From contig JAEDEQ010000028.1 in NCBI GenBank assembly GCA_016293225.1, positions 1 through 22,076 of the forward strand: a stretch of DNA of 22,076 nucleotides, written 5' to 3'. Below the pieces are notes generated by a model. The model saw nothing but the letters and a program-made list of their open reading frames with translations, was not told the origin of the DNA and did not search any database. This document shows, piece by piece, positions 7,765 through 15,661 of the stretch. The position numbers were made by a program, and so were the translations under genes. Positions within the stretch are counted from its first letter, which is position 1. The number at the start of each line of letters is the position of its first letter. The stretch comes from Clostridiaceae bacterium. Lineage in GTDB: Bacteria > Bacillota > Clostridia > Oscillospirales > Acutalibacteraceae.

Positions 7765-9252
7765 ATGAACGGTTTTATGATTCTTTATCTGTTGGGGCTG
7801 ATTTTTCTCATTCAGTCCGGCTGTCTGCTCCTGCCTGTTACCGTAGGACTGTTTTACGGCGAAAAGGAGTGGAAGGTCTATGCGCTCGTTGCCGCGGTTT
7901 CTCTTGTCCTGGGTCTGCTGCTTGTGCTCAGAAAGCCGAAAAAGAACGTTTTTTACGCCAAAGAGGGCTTTGTTACGGTTGCGCTTTCGTGGATTGTTCT
8001 CAGCCTGTGCGGAGCTGTTCCGTTTCGCCTTACCGGCGAGATACCGCATTATATTGACGCTGTTTTTGAAACGGCGAGCGGTTTCACAACCACAGGCGCA
8101 AGCATTCTGACAAATGTTGAAGCCCTTTCCCAGACATCGCTTTTCTGGCGCAGCTTTACCCACTGGATCGGCGGAATGGGCGTTCTCGTGCTCCTGCTTG
8201 CCGTTGTTCCGCTTGCCGGCGGCCACACAATGCAGCTCATGCGTGCGGAAAGTCCCGGCCCCTCAGTCGGAAAATTTGTTCCGAAAGTCCGCCAGACCGC
8301 GTTTATTCTGTATTCCATCTATTTTGCAATGACGATTCTTGAAATCGTTTTTCTGCTTGCCGGCGGAATGCCGTGGTTTGATTCAATCTGCACAGCATTC
8401 GGAACGGCCGGTACCGGCGGTTTTTCAATTAAAAACTCAAGCATGGGTTTTTATCAAAGTAACTATCTTCAGGCGGTTGTTACCGTTTTCATGATTCTTT
8501 TTGCGGTCAATTTTTCGGTTTATTATCTTTTGCTTGCAAAAAAATTCAGGCAGGCCTTTAAAAATGAGGAGCTTTGGTGCTTTTTTGCAATCATTTCAGC
8601 TTCCGTTCTCTGCATAACGTTTAATATTAAGGACGAGTTTTACGGTGGAAATTTCTATGACGCATTTCATCATTCGGTGTTCTCCGTGGCTTCAATAATT
8701 TCCACAACGGGCTACGGAACTGCGGACTTTGCAAAATGGCCGCAGCTTTCGCAGTATATTCTGCTTATTCTGATGTTTGTCGGAGCGTGTGCAGGAAGTA
8801 CGGGCGGAGGACTCAAGGTTTCAAGACTTGTTCTGCTGTTTAAAAGCAGCGCGCGTGAAATTTCAAAAATTATTCATCCGCGTTCCGTCAAGGCAGTAAA
8901 GCTTGACGGGAAGCGCGTTGATTCCGCTGTTGTTAAAAACACCGCTTCGTTTTTTGTAATAAGCATGATTGTATATGTTGTTTCGGTATTTATCGTAAGC
9001 TTTGACGGCTTTGATATGACAACCTCTCTGACTGCGGTGGCCGCAACAATGAATAATATCGGACCGGGTCTTTCGCTCGTCGGTCCAACGGGGAATTACT
9101 CATCGTTTTCAAATCTTTCAAAAATTGTCATGATTTTTGATATGCTCGCCGGAAGGCTTGAATATTTCCCGATACTTGTTTTGCTCAGCCCCTCAATATG
9201 GAAGGACGGCTTCTTTGCTTTGCGGCGGAAGATTTCGTTCAAAAAGAATTAA
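7765..9252 (+). CDS. trkH: TrkH family potassium uptake membrane subunit
   Basis: 495 residues with roughly ten hydrophobic segments arranged as four channel-like repeats. The selectivity-filter segments are all present: GFTTTGAS (about 106-113), GTAGTGGFS (about 214-222), ISTTGYG (about 312-318) and MNNIGPG (about 429-435), each with its conserved filter glycine. It transports K+ across the cytoplasmic membrane, gated by TrkA. The ATG at 7765 follows the trkA stop by 6 bases, with GGTAAGG overlapping the trkA stop codon as the ribosome site, which implies coupled translation. The normal family length is about 480-500 residues, so it is complete. Confidence 0.94.
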   Translation: MNGFMILYLLGLIFLIQSGCLLLPVTVGLFYGEKEWKVYALVAAVSLVLGLLLVLRKPKKNVFYAKEGFVTVALSWIVLSLCGAVPFRLTGEIPHYIDAVFETASGFTTTGASILTNVEALSQTSLFWRSFTHWIGGMGVLVLLLAVVPLAGGHTMQLMRAESPGPSVGKFVPKVRQTAFILYSIYFAMTILEIVFLLAGGMPWFDSICTAFGTAGTGGFSIKNSSMGFYQSNYLQAVVTVFMILFAVNFSVYYLLLAKKFRQAFKNEELWCFFAIISASVLCITFNIKDEFYGGNFYDAFHHSVFSVASIISTTGYGTADFAKWPQLSQYILLILMFVGACAGSTGGGLKVSRLVLLFKSSAREISKIIHPRSVKAVKLDGKRVDSAVVKNTASFFVISMIVYVVSVFIVSFDGFDMTTSLTAVAATMNNIGPGLSLVGPTGNYSSFSNLSKIVMIFDMLAGRLEYFPILVLLSPSIWKDGFFALRRKISFKKN

Positions 9253-9306
9253 TCAGGAAATTATCCGCACCGGCTTTTTGCCGTGCGGCTGAAAAGGAGA
9301 TATTAT

Positions 9307-10794
9307 ATGGAAGAAAAAAATTATGTGCCAAAAAGGGAATCTATGACGTTTGCGATTGCGGCTCTCGGTCAGGGTCTTGTGTACAGCTGTATGTCAAGCT
9401 ACATAACCTATTTTTACATGAACGTAGTCAAGCTTGGCGCAGTGTTCGTCATTTTGCTGATGCTTCTTGCCCGTGTTTGGGACGCAATCAACGATCCGCT
9501 CATGGGCATGATTGTTGACCGCCACACCTCGCGCTGGGGAAGATTGCGCCATTATCCGGTAATTACCGCAATTCCGATTGCCGTTTTGACAATCCTTATG
9601 TTTACGGTGCCGTTCGGATATGAGCCGCAGAAAGATGTTCCGACACCTGTTTATATTTCTGTATTTGTTGCAGTCGTTTATGTAATGTGGGGAATGGTTT
9701 ATACGTCGAGCGACGTTCCGTTTTGGAGCTTGCCGAATGTTATGACGCCCAACCCGGCGGAACGCGGAAAAATCATTTCCTTAGGACGTACCATTGGAGG
9801 AATCGGTTCCGCGGTTACGGTTGCGCTTCCTATCATCGTTGGCTATTTCATTTCAAGCGATGAAAAGAAATATGCAATCATGGCAATTTCGATGTCTGTA
9901 ATCGGAATGCTTTTGTTCTGTATGTCATCGTTCGGAGTCAAGGAAAGAGTCAGGCACCCGAACGCAACGAAGCGTGCGCCCGGCGAGCCGTCTGCACTTT
10001 CAAGAATTTTCCATTGCAAGCCGCTCATGCTTGTTGTTCTTTCGGGCATTCTTTCGTTCGGAAGATATATGCTTCAGGCGGCCGCTCCTCACGTTGCGCG
10101 TTACGCAGGCTTTTATGTCGGCGGCGACCTTTCAACCGCAACGCCGGAACAATTCGGCTCAAATATGTCAACGGTTCAGCTTGTTATTCAGGTTTGTGCG
10201 GCGGTCGGAATGTTCGGCGCAATGCTGTTCCTTCCGAAGCTTTATAAAAAGTATGAATACAGAACCCTTGTAATCGGCTCCTGCCTTCTCGGCTTTGTTG
10301 CAAGCGTATTTACTCTTCTTATCGGCTGGTTCACAAAGAATCTTTTCATCTGCATTCCGTTCATGATCATTTCGAGCATTCCTCTTGGCGTAATCAACGT
10401 TGTTCCCAATGCAATGATATTTGACTGCATTGACTATATGGAATTGAAAACCGGTTACAGAGACAACGCTCTCGGTTCGGCCTGCCAGTCGTTCGTTAAC
10501 AAGCTTGGTAATGCGTTCGCAACGGTTATAATTATCGCAATGTACGTTTTAGTTCACATTGACCCGAAGGATGTTAACGGCGTAGATGCAGCTGCCGCTT
10601 TGACGTATGCAAGGTCAATGTCAACTTCGCAGAATTTTGCGATGTATTCCCTCGTTTCTATCGTTCCGGGAATCAGCCTTCTTCTTTGCGCAATTCCGAT
10701 CTTCTTCTATGACATTGTCGGCGACAAGAAAAAGAAGATTCACGAAGAACTTAGTGTTATCAGAGCCGAAAGAGGAATTGAAATCACCGAATAA
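9307..10794 (+). CDS. GPH-family (MFS_2) sugar:cation symporter
   Basis: 495 residues from MEEKNYVPKRESMTFAIAAL; the ATG at 9307 has AGGAGA upstream, which decides it over a GTG at 9283. About 12 hydrophobic segments are present. The family signature lies after the second segment, WDAINDPLMG (D59, D63) followed by DRHTSRWGRLRHY (D71, R72). The inner loop also carries the ERGKIISLGRTIGG segment typical of glycoside-pentoside-hexuronide:cation symporters (MelB, XylP, YicJ). Such proteins import glycosides with Na+ or H+. The substrate is not readable. It follows trkH by 54 bases that contain an imperfect hairpin without a T-run, so read-through from trkAH is possible, and it ends at a good terminator. 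Confidence 0.9.
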   Translation: MEEKNYVPKRESMTFAIAALGQGLVYSCMSSYITYFYMNVVKLGAVFVILLMLLARVWDAINDPLMGMIVDRHTSRWGRLRHYPVITAIPIAVLTILMFTVPFGYEPQKDVPTPVYISVFVAVVYVMWGMVYTSSDVPFWSLPNVMTPNPAERGKIISLGRTIGGIGSAVTVALPIIVGYFISSDEKKYAIMAISMSVIGMLLFCMSSFGVKERVRHPNATKRAPGEPSALSRIFHCKPLMLVVLSGILSFGRYMLQAAAPHVARYAGFYVGGDLSTATPEQFGSNMSTVQLVIQVCAAVGMFGAMLFLPKLYKKYEYRTLVIGSCLLGFVASVFTLLIGWFTKNLFICIPFMIISSIPLGVINVVPNAMIFDCIDYMELKTGYRDNALGSACQSFVNKLGNAFATVIIIAMYVLVHIDPKDVNGVDAAAALTYARSMSTSQNFAMYSLVSIVPGISLLLCAIPIFFYDIVGDKKKKIHEELSVIRAERGIEITE

Positions 10795-10802
10795 TGCAAA
10801 TT

Positions 10803-10831
10803 ATGAGCGGAAAAATTCTCCGCTCATTTTT
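10803..10831 (+). terminator. Intrinsic terminator after the GPH symporter gene
   Basis: A perfect 9-base stem, ATGAGCGGA (10803-10811) with TCCGCTCAT (10819-10827), has a 7-base loop and runs into five Ts (10827-10831). It lies 8 bases after the stop. Confidence 0.75.
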
Positions 10832-10858
10832 GAAAAACTGAAAAGGACGTGAAAAATC

Positions 10859-11554
10859 ATGATTTATATACCCGTTGCCGCAGGCGCTGCGTTCCTCGTT
10901 GCGTTTCTCATGAAGTGTAAAAACGAAAGAAGCGTTGGGGGAGTCTTTCTCAAAAACACCGTCAGCATCTTTTTCATTCTGACCGCCGTTTTCGGCCTTG
11001 CGCTCAATCCGGCTTGCATTGAGTATGGCCTGTTCATTGTTTCCGGTCTTGTTTTCGGAATGCTCGGAGACATCTATCTTGACCAGAAGTGGGTCTATCC
11101 GAACGACATGAAAAAGTATCTTTACGCAGGCTTCATCTCATTCGGAATCGGACATTTGTTTTATATTCCGGGAATGGTTCGCGCCGCCGGTCTTGACCTC
11201 AAGCTTCTGCTCATTCCGTTTGCCGCAGGCGTTGTTGTTGCCGCCGGAAACCTTCTTCTTGAAAAACCGATGAAGCAAAACTTCGGTGAGTACAAGGTCA
11301 TCGTCACAATATACGGCTTTATTCTTGCGTTCATGGCTGCAACGGCCGTGACCTGCGCCGTTGTGACGGGAAAAACGGCGTTCATCCTCTTTGCCGCAGG
11401 CGGAGTATTCTTCCTCATCTCGGACCTCATTTTGTCTCCGATGTATTTCGGCGAGGGCAAGAACACCCCGGTGAACTTTGTTCTTAATCACGTTACATAT
11501 TATCTCGCCCAGTATCTCATTGCGCTTTCGGTTTATTATTTTGCCGTTTCATGA
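10859..11554 (+). CDS. YhhN family membrane protein (lysoplasmalogenase-like)
   Basis: 231 residues with about eight hydrophobic segments. The conserved acidic motifs of the YhhN/TMEM86 family are present: FGMLGDIYLD (about 66-75) and FFLISDLILSP (about 180-190), plus HVTYYLAQYLIALS near the C-terminus. Characterised eukaryotic members hydrolyse the vinyl-ether bond of lysoplasmalogens; many anaerobic clostridia make plasmalogens, so this role is plausible but not shown. The ATG at 10859 is preceded by AAAAGGA about 11 bases upstream. It follows the terminator at 10803-10831 and may have its own promoter, which I could not define. It converges with the small-protein operon. Confidence 0.85.
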   Translation: MIYIPVAAGAAFLVAFLMKCKNERSVGGVFLKNTVSIFFILTAVFGLALNPACIEYGLFIVSGLVFGMLGDIYLDQKWVYPNDMKKYLYAGFISFGIGHLFYIPGMVRAAGLDLKLLLIPFAAGVVVAAGNLLLEKPMKQNFGEYKVIVTIYGFILAFMAATAVTCAVVTGKTAFILFAAGGVFFLISDLILSPMYFGEGKNTPVNFVLNHVTYYLAQYLIALSVYYFAVS

Positions 11555-11564
11555 GCGTATTATG

Positions 11565-11610
11565 AAAAAAGCAAGACCGCCTGTTTGCAGAAAAGAGCAA
11601 GTAGGCGGCC
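11565..11610 (-). terminator. Intrinsic terminator of the three-small-protein operon
   Basis: CCGCCT (11577-11582) pairs with AGGCGG (11603-11608), extended by a G-C pair after one mismatch. On the minus strand it is followed by TTGCTTTTTT (complement of 11565-11574). It lies just past the stop of the last minus-strand gene. Confidence 0.6.
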
Positions 11611-11617
11611 TGTTGTT

Positions 11618-12028
11618 TCAGGACATGATATATAGCAAGGCAAGTATCAGCATTTCGTCCGCTCCGTCTCGCTGCAAAAGCAGCAGCAAGGGCAAAATCA
11701 GCGCCACATCGCTGTCCATTTCAAAAAACGGCGAAACATTCGGTCTGCTTTTTGCGTATACGCGCTTAATCGGCGGAGGAGGGGGAGCGTCAGCCCTTTT
11801 CGGCGGCTCCTCTCTTTTCTGAGCGGGCGGTTCGCTTGTTTCCGGCCGGCTTTTTTGCGGCGGTTCAGCCCTCTCGCCCGGCTGTGCTTTGGCAGCGGCT
11901 AGAGCGTCCGGCAAAGGTTCACTTTCCTCCTGTCTGTTCATTCTTGACTGCCGCTGCATTTCGCGTACGCGGTTGATTGCCTGCTGCTGCATTTTTGCAA
12001 AGTCCTCTTTTGAATAGCTCTGCGGCAT
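11618..12028 (-). CDS. Uncharacterised Pro/Glu-rich protein with hydrophobic C-terminus
   Basis: 136 residues from MPQSYSKEDFAKMQQQAINR. The ATG at 12026-12028 has AGAGGTGA at good spacing; an ATG six codons earlier (12044-12046) overlaps the upstream stop as TAATG and is the alternative. Three parts are visible: a charged, Gln/Arg-rich helix (1-35), a long Pro/Glu/Lys-rich disordered stretch including five consecutive prolines (about 36-95), and a hydrophobic end with acidic breaks (DSDVALILPLLLLLQ, then DGADEMLILALLYIMS). The leucine-rich tail could be a membrane-binding or oligomerising helix pair. No named family is recognised. It is the third gene of a tight minus-strand operon. Confidence 0.72.
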   Translation of the reverse strand: MPQSYSKEDFAKMQQQAINRVREMQRQSRMNRQEESEPLPDALAAAKAQPGERAEPPQKSRPETSEPPAQKREEPPKRADAPPPPPIKRVYAKSRPNVSPFFEMDSDVALILPLLLLLQRDGADEMLILALLYIMS

Positions 12029-12045
12029 AGTCTCACCTCTAAACA

Positions 12046-12402
12046 TTATAAATCAAGCTCACGCAGCTTCGGCAGAACGGAAAGCAGGCGCAGCATCTTT
12101 GCCGCCTGATCCACCTTTTCTCGGCGCGTCTCTTTGAGCATGGGTCTGAGGGCAAAAAGCAGGTCGCACCTTGGGTCGTTAACATCACTTTTCAGAAGAT
12201 TCAGAATGTTCATAATTTTTTTCATGCTTTCAAAGTCAAGCTTTTCGCCCTCCTTTTCGGGCGGCTTTTTTTCTTTCGGCTGTTCCTTTCCGCCGCCGGG
12301 AAAGAACGACTGCGCAACATTTTTGAGCTGTTCAACATCGTCGTCGCTCAGGGAGGAAAGAATTTGCGAAATATCCTCCATGTTTATGTTTTCAAAGTTC
12401 AT
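12046..12402 (-). CDS. Uncharacterised small charged helical protein
   Basis: 118 residues, MNFENINMEDISQILSSLSD at the start. An acidic N-terminal helix pair (about 1-35) is followed by a Gly/Lys/Pro/Glu-rich spacer (PGGGKEQPKEKKPPEKEGEK) and a C-terminal helical region with a conserved-looking core (DPRCDLLFALRPMLKETRRE, then AAKMLRLLSVLPKLREL). The ATG overlaps the stop of the preceding gene as ATGA (12399-12402), a classic translational coupling. No signal peptide or membrane segment is present, and no family is recognised. Confidence 0.75.
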   Translation of the reverse strand: MNFENINMEDISQILSSLSDDDVEQLKNVAQSFFPGGGKEQPKEKKPPEKEGEKLDFESMKKIMNILNLLKSDVNDPRCDLLFALRPMLKETRREKVDQAAKMLRLLSVLPKLRELDL

Positions 12403-12644
12403 TTTTCGTTACCCTTGCCGGAAAACTTTTCAAAGAATTTCTGAGCCTGCGGCGAGGAAAGTATTGACTTGATAAGCTTCGGGTCTTTCATTGCATTTTT
12501 GAGCTTTTGCGCGTCATCAGGGGAAAGGTTTTCGTCAATGAATGAGTTGACATTCAGAACGCCTCCCTTTTCTTTTTCCTTCTCCTTTGCTTTCCTGAAA
12601 AGCTCGTTTATTTTTTCATTGGTCATTTTTGTTTCGTTATCCAT
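12399..12644 (-). CDS. Uncharacterised small Lys/Glu-rich protein
   Basis: 81 residues from MDNETKMTNEKINELFRKAK. GGAGG lies 7 bases before the ATG at 12642-12644, which is better than an upstream in-frame start at 12677. The first half is a highly charged helix (FRKAKEKEKEKGG). The second half is a helical domain with SPDDAQKLKNAMKDPKLIKS and SSPQAQKFFEKFSG. No family is recognised. It is the first gene of the three-gene operon; its start codon and ribosome site overlap the -35 box and spacer of the opposite-strand promoter at 12644-12672. Confidence 0.72.
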   Translation of the reverse strand: MDNETKMTNEKINELFRKAKEKEKEKGGVLNVNSFIDENLSPDDAQKLKNAMKDPKLIKSILSSPQAQKFFEKFSGKGNEK

Positions 12645-12672
12645 TGAAAAACCTCCAGTTGTGTGATATAAT
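12644..12672 (+). promoter_or_regulatory. Consensus sigma-A promoter for the phosphoesterase-RCK-RCK operon
   Basis: TTGAAA (12644-12649), a 17-base spacer, and a perfect TATAAT (12667-12672), 40 bases before the phosphoesterase start. The box overlaps the translation start region of the divergent small-protein operon, so the two units overlap head to head. Confidence 0.82.
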
Positions 12673-12711
12673 TTCATGTTGATATCTATGCTTGACCGGT
12701 GGTGATTATGC

Positions 12712-13191
12712 TTGAATGTGCTTGTTGTGTCCGACAGTCACGGAAGCTTGGTGAACTTTTCTCATGCGCTTGAGCGCGAAAAGGACTGCCCGTTGGTTTT
12801 TTTCCTCGGAGACGGGGAGGCAGATTTTGAAAAAATGAAGCTTCGCTTTCCCGAAAGGAGCTTTATCGGCGTGAGGGGCAACAACGATTATTGCAGCATG
12901 CTTGAGGAGTTTGCATATAAGCATATCGAGGGCAACACTCTCGTCATGTGTCACGGCCATACAATAGGCGTCAAGCGCAGTCTGCATCCGCTGCTTGAAA
13001 AGGCGGAAAGCGTCCGCGCAAATGTTGCGCTTTACGGTCATACCCACCGCAGTGACGTTTTTTTTGACTCCTACAGCGGCGTTTATGCAATCAACCCCGG
13101 CGCTCTTTTTAACGGGAATTACGCCGTTCTGACTCTTTCAAAGGACGGCGTCTGTGTAAAATTCAAAAACGTATTCGAGGTGAAAGATTGA
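12712..13191 (+). CDS. YfcE/MJ0936-type metallophosphoesterase
   Basis: 159 residues. All metal-binding motifs of the calcineurin-like small phosphoesterases are visible: SDSHG (D8, H10), GDGE (D34), GNND (N57), CHGH (H81) and GHTH (H110, H112), followed by NPG. Members bind two divalent metals and hydrolyse phosphodiesters; the physiological substrate is usually unknown. The start is a TTG at 12712 with GGTGGTGA about 6 bases upstream; a GTG two codons later is the alternative. An ATG at 12708 is in another frame. The stop TGA is directly followed by the ATG of a TrkA-like gene, so the phosphoesterase is firmly linked with two RCK proteins. A role in clearing a nucleotide signal that acts on K+ channels is speculation. 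Confidence 0.9.
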   Translation: MNVLVVSDSHGSLVNFSHALEREKDCPLVFFLGDGEADFEKMKLRFPERSFIGVRGNNDYCSMLEEFAYKHIEGNTLVMCHGHTIGVKRSLHPLLEKAESVRANVALYGHTHRSDVFFDSYSGVYAINPGALFNGNYAVLTLSKDGVCVKFKNVFEVKD

Positions 13192-13812
13192 ATGAACATT
13201 ATAATTATCGGCTGCGGAAAAACCGGAAGCCGCCTTGCAAACGCCCTTGACGAAAGGGGATATGACGTTTCCGTTGTTGAAAACGACTCAGCAAAGTTTT
13301 CCTTGCTTGCGGAAGATTTTTCCGGTCTTGAGGTCTGCGGAGACGAAACGGACATTGATGTACTCAGAAATGCCGGCTGCGACAACGCAAACATGGCCTT
13401 TGTTGTTACGGCTAAGGACAATGTAAACGTTATGGTTGCGCAGACGCTGCAGGTCGAATTCGGGCTTGAGGAGGTCTATCTGCGCGTTCTCGATCCGTCA
13501 CGCGAGGCGGTCTTTCGCAAATTCGGTCTTAAAACCGTATGCCCGACAAGACTTGAAAGCGACATTTATTTTAACCTTGCAACCCGGGAATCAGACGAGA
13601 TAGACTCAATAAGCATCGGCGGAAACAGCGTCAACTTTGTCATGCGCAAGGCCGAAAAGCGCGAGGTGGGCCGCCTTGTTGACGAAATTCCCGACCTTGG
13701 AAACAAGATGCTCTTTGCCGTGAAGAAGAAAAACACGGGTGAGCTTGTGCTCTGCTCAAATGAGCTGACTTCAATTGATGACGGCGATATGCTGGTCTTT
13801 GCGATGATTTAA
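13192..13812 (+). CDS. Single-unit TrkA/KtrA-like RCK protein (first of a pair)
   Basis: 206 residues: one RCK_N Rossmann domain (MNIIIIGCGKTGSRLANALD, GxGxxG complete, acidic E at the end of strand 2 in VVEND) and one RCK_C domain (about 130-206, ISIGGNSVNFVMRKAEKREV to DDGDMLVFAMI). Such single units form octameric rings on KtrB/TrkH-type channels or other cation transporters. The ATG directly abuts the phosphoesterase stop; AGGTGA lies 8 bases upstream. A second RCK gene follows after 13 bases. No channel subunit is adjacent, so the partner is either TrkH at 7765 or one elsewhere. Confidence 0.9.
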   Translation: MNIIIIGCGKTGSRLANALDERGYDVSVVENDSAKFSLLAEDFSGLEVCGDETDIDVLRNAGCDNANMAFVVTAKDNVNVMVAQTLQVEFGLEEVYLRVLDPSREAVFRKFGLKTVCPTRLESDIYFNLATRESDEIDSISIGGNSVNFVMRKAEKREVGRLVDEIPDLGNKMLFAVKKKNTGELVLCSNELTSIDDGDMLVFAMI

Positions 13813-13825
13813 GGGGAGGAAGAAG

Positions 13826-14482
13826 ATGAAAGTTACCATAATCGGAGCAGGACAGCTCGGCTATTTCCTTGCAAAAAGTCTCCTTGAGGAAAACCATACC
13901 GTAAAAATTATTGACTCGGACAAGAAAAGGTGTGAAAAAATTTCAAGCTCGCTTGACGTAACGGTCTTTTGCGCCGACGGAACGCGGATTGAAACCCTTG
14001 CCGAGGCAAAGGTTGGAAAAAGCGACGCTTTTATTGCCGTTACCGACCGCGATGAGGACAACCTTATCGCCTGCGAGATTGCAAAAAAGCAGTTCGCCGT
14101 CAAGCGCACAATATCAAAGAGCAACAACCACAAGAATATTGCCCTGATGAAGCGGCTCGGAGTGGACATTGTTCTTGACACAACGCAGATTATCACAGGA
14201 CTTATTGAGCACGAGATTGACGGAGCAAACGTCAAGTTCATTGCGGATATCAGCAACAGCAACGCGCTCATAAGCGAATACCGTATTCCGGAAAGCTGGA
14301 GCAAGTCGGGCAAAAAGGTAATGGAGCTTGACGTTCCTTCCGAGTGCGTCCTTATATATGTTATTCGTTCCGGCACTCTTATGATACCGCGCGGCAGTAC
14401 CGTTCTCATGGCAGGCGACGAAGTCACGGCGCTGACGGTCGGCCGTTCCGCAAAGGCGCTCAAAAAGCTTTTTGAACTGTAA
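13826..14482 (+). CDS. Single-unit TrkA/KtrA-like RCK protein (second of a pair)
   Basis: 218 residues with a complete Rossmann motif (MKVTIIGAGQLGYFLAKSLL; D at the end of strand 2 in IIDSD) and an RCK_C domain from about 140 (VKFIADISNSNALISEYRIP to MAGDEVTALTVG). GGGGAGGAAG precedes the ATG at 13826, a strong site. It differs clearly from the preceding 206-residue paralogue, so the pair is an old duplication that may assemble as a hetero-ring, in contrast to the fused TrkA at 6400. The last residues (SAKALKKLFEL) form a short helix. No strong terminator is seen behind it. Confidence 0.9.
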   Translation: MKVTIIGAGQLGYFLAKSLLEENHTVKIIDSDKKRCEKISSSLDVTVFCADGTRIETLAEAKVGKSDAFIAVTDRDEDNLIACEIAKKQFAVKRTISKSNNHKNIALMKRLGVDIVLDTTQIITGLIEHEIDGANVKFIADISNSNALISEYRIPESWSKSGKKVMELDVPSECVLIYVIRSGTLMIPRGSTVLMAGDEVTALTVGRSAKALKKLFEL

Positions 14483-14539
14483 GAACGCCGCTTTACAGGC
14501 AAAAAAACCTCGGTTACATACAGAAAGGATGAAAATATC

Positions 14540-15175
14540 ATGCAGGCATTGTTCGACCCGTTTTTGCACTTTGACCTTTCGGTCTTTGAGTGGGTACAGA
14601 CCGTTCAGGGAGGCTTCCTTGACAAGCTGATGGTGTTCATCACCACTCTCGGCGAAAACGGAATAATTTTCATTTTAATCGGTCTTGCGCTCATCTGTAC
14701 CAAAAAATACCGTAAGGCAGGCGTTGCAATCATTGCCGCGCTGCTTGTTATGGAAGTCGGCAACAATATCATTCTCAAGCAGATTTTTGCGCGTCCGCGT
14801 CCGTTCAATCTTGACCCGGCTCAGTACGCATGGTGGCATGAGATATATAAGTTTCCGGAGCTTGTTTCAAGACCCAAGAGCTTTTCGTTCCCGTCCGGTC
14901 ACACCTCGTCGGCCTTTGCCGCGGCCGTTGCCCTGCTTTGGTACGACAGGAAGTTCGGAATACCTCTTACCGCTTTTGCGGCCGTGATGGGCTTTACACG
15001 CATCTATGTTGAGGTTCATTACTGCACGGACGTTCTTTTCGGCGCACTGTTCGGCGTTGTATACGCAGTTATTGCCGTGCTCATTGTGAACAAGGTTTAC
15101 CCGATTGTTATGCCGAAAATTGAAGCAAAGATAAATGAGTACAAAGAAAAAAGAAAAGCGGCAAAGGCCGCGTAA
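14540..15175 (+). CDS. PAP2-family membrane phosphatase
   Basis: 211 residues with about six membrane segments. The three PAP2 signatures are present: K80-(6)-RP (KQIFARPRP), PSGH at 118-121 with the catalytic acid His, and R154-(5)-H160-(3)-D164 (TRIYVEVHYCTD), where the usual Ser before Arg is Thr. The family dephosphorylates undecaprenyl diphosphate, phosphatidic acid or PGP at the membrane; a role in lipid-carrier recycling is the most likely. The ATG at 14540 has AAAGGATG about 12 bases upstream. A basic C-terminal tail (KEKRKAAKAA) faces the cytosol. A GtrA-like gene follows 12 bases downstream, so the two may act together on polyprenyl-linked sugars. Confidence 0.9.
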   Translation: MQALFDPFLHFDLSVFEWVQTVQGGFLDKLMVFITTLGENGIIFILIGLALICTKKYRKAGVAIIAALLVMEVGNNIILKQIFARPRPFNLDPAQYAWWHEIYKFPELVSRPKSFSFPSGHTSSAFAAAVALLWYDRKFGIPLTAFAAVMGFTRIYVEVHYCTDVLFGALFGVVYAVIAVLIVNKVYPIVMPKIEAKINEYKEKRKAAKAA

Positions 15176-15187
15176 GGGTTGAGCGCA

Positions 15188-15661
15188 ATGGATAAAATCA
15201 AAGCACTTTTCAAAAAATTAGTTAACAAGGAGACCGTGACCTACGTCATTTTCGGCGTACTGACAACGCTCGTCAACCTCCTTGTTTTTAAAGGGTTTGA
15301 CGTCCTTTTTAAAGGGAAGTATTATCTTTTCACGAATACAATAGCATGGATAGCCGCAGTTGCTTTTGCATATGTTACAAACAAGCTTTTTGTTTTTGAA
15401 AGCAAAAGCTGGAAGTTTGACGTGATTAAAAAAGAAATCCCGTCGTTCCTCGGCGCAAGGATAGCGTCGTATTTTGTTGAACAGGCGGGGCTGTGGATTT
15501 TTGTTGAGCTGCTGCATTTTGACGAAAAGGTGTTCGATTTTATCCTTGTGAAGCTTTCCGGAAAGATTACCGCAAAGCTCATAATCGGCGTTATTGTTGT
15601 TGTCATCAACTATGTGCTCAGCAAGTTCATCATCTTTTCAAAAAAAAGAAAAGCCCTCTGA
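15188..15661 (+). CDS. GtrA-like membrane protein
   Basis: 157 residues from MDKIKALFKKLVNKE; the ATG at 15188 has AAGGG about 9 bases upstream and is preferred over a TTG at 15179. Four hydrophobic segments with the GtrA/DPMS pattern are visible: YVIFGVLTTLVNLLVF, FAYVTNKLFVFES (the conserved NKxxVF motif), and a closing VINYVLSKFIIF. GtrA-family proteins are thought to move or bind polyprenyl-phosphate-linked sugars for wall or glycan decoration. It follows a PAP2 phosphatase by 12 bases, which fits a polyprenyl-carrier role. Its stop codon lies in the loop of the terminator hairpin used by the opposite-strand gene. Confidence 0.88.
   Translation: MDKIKALFKKLVNKETVTYVIFGVLTTLVNLLVFKGFDVLFKGKYYLFTNTIAWIAAVAFAYVTNKLFVFESKSWKFDVIKKEIPSFLGARIASYFVEQAGLWIFVELLHFDEKVFDFILVKLSGKITAKLIIGVIVVVINYVLSKFIIFSKKRKAL

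Noticed and set aside
9263..9290. Hairpin between trkH and the GPH symporter as a terminator
   Set aside because: The stem is imperfect (one bulged C), the T-run is in the loop rather than after the stem, and the ribosome site follows immediately.
12708..12770. Upstream ORF overlapping the phosphoesterase start
   Set aside because: A 21-codon frame from the ATG at 12708 without a recognisable product; the ribosome site fits the TTG at 12712 better.
13861..14541. 226-residue minus-strand ORF opposite the second RCK gene
   Set aside because: Shadow of a strongly recognisable RCK protein; composition is Ser/Arg/Ile-rich as expected for an antisense frame.
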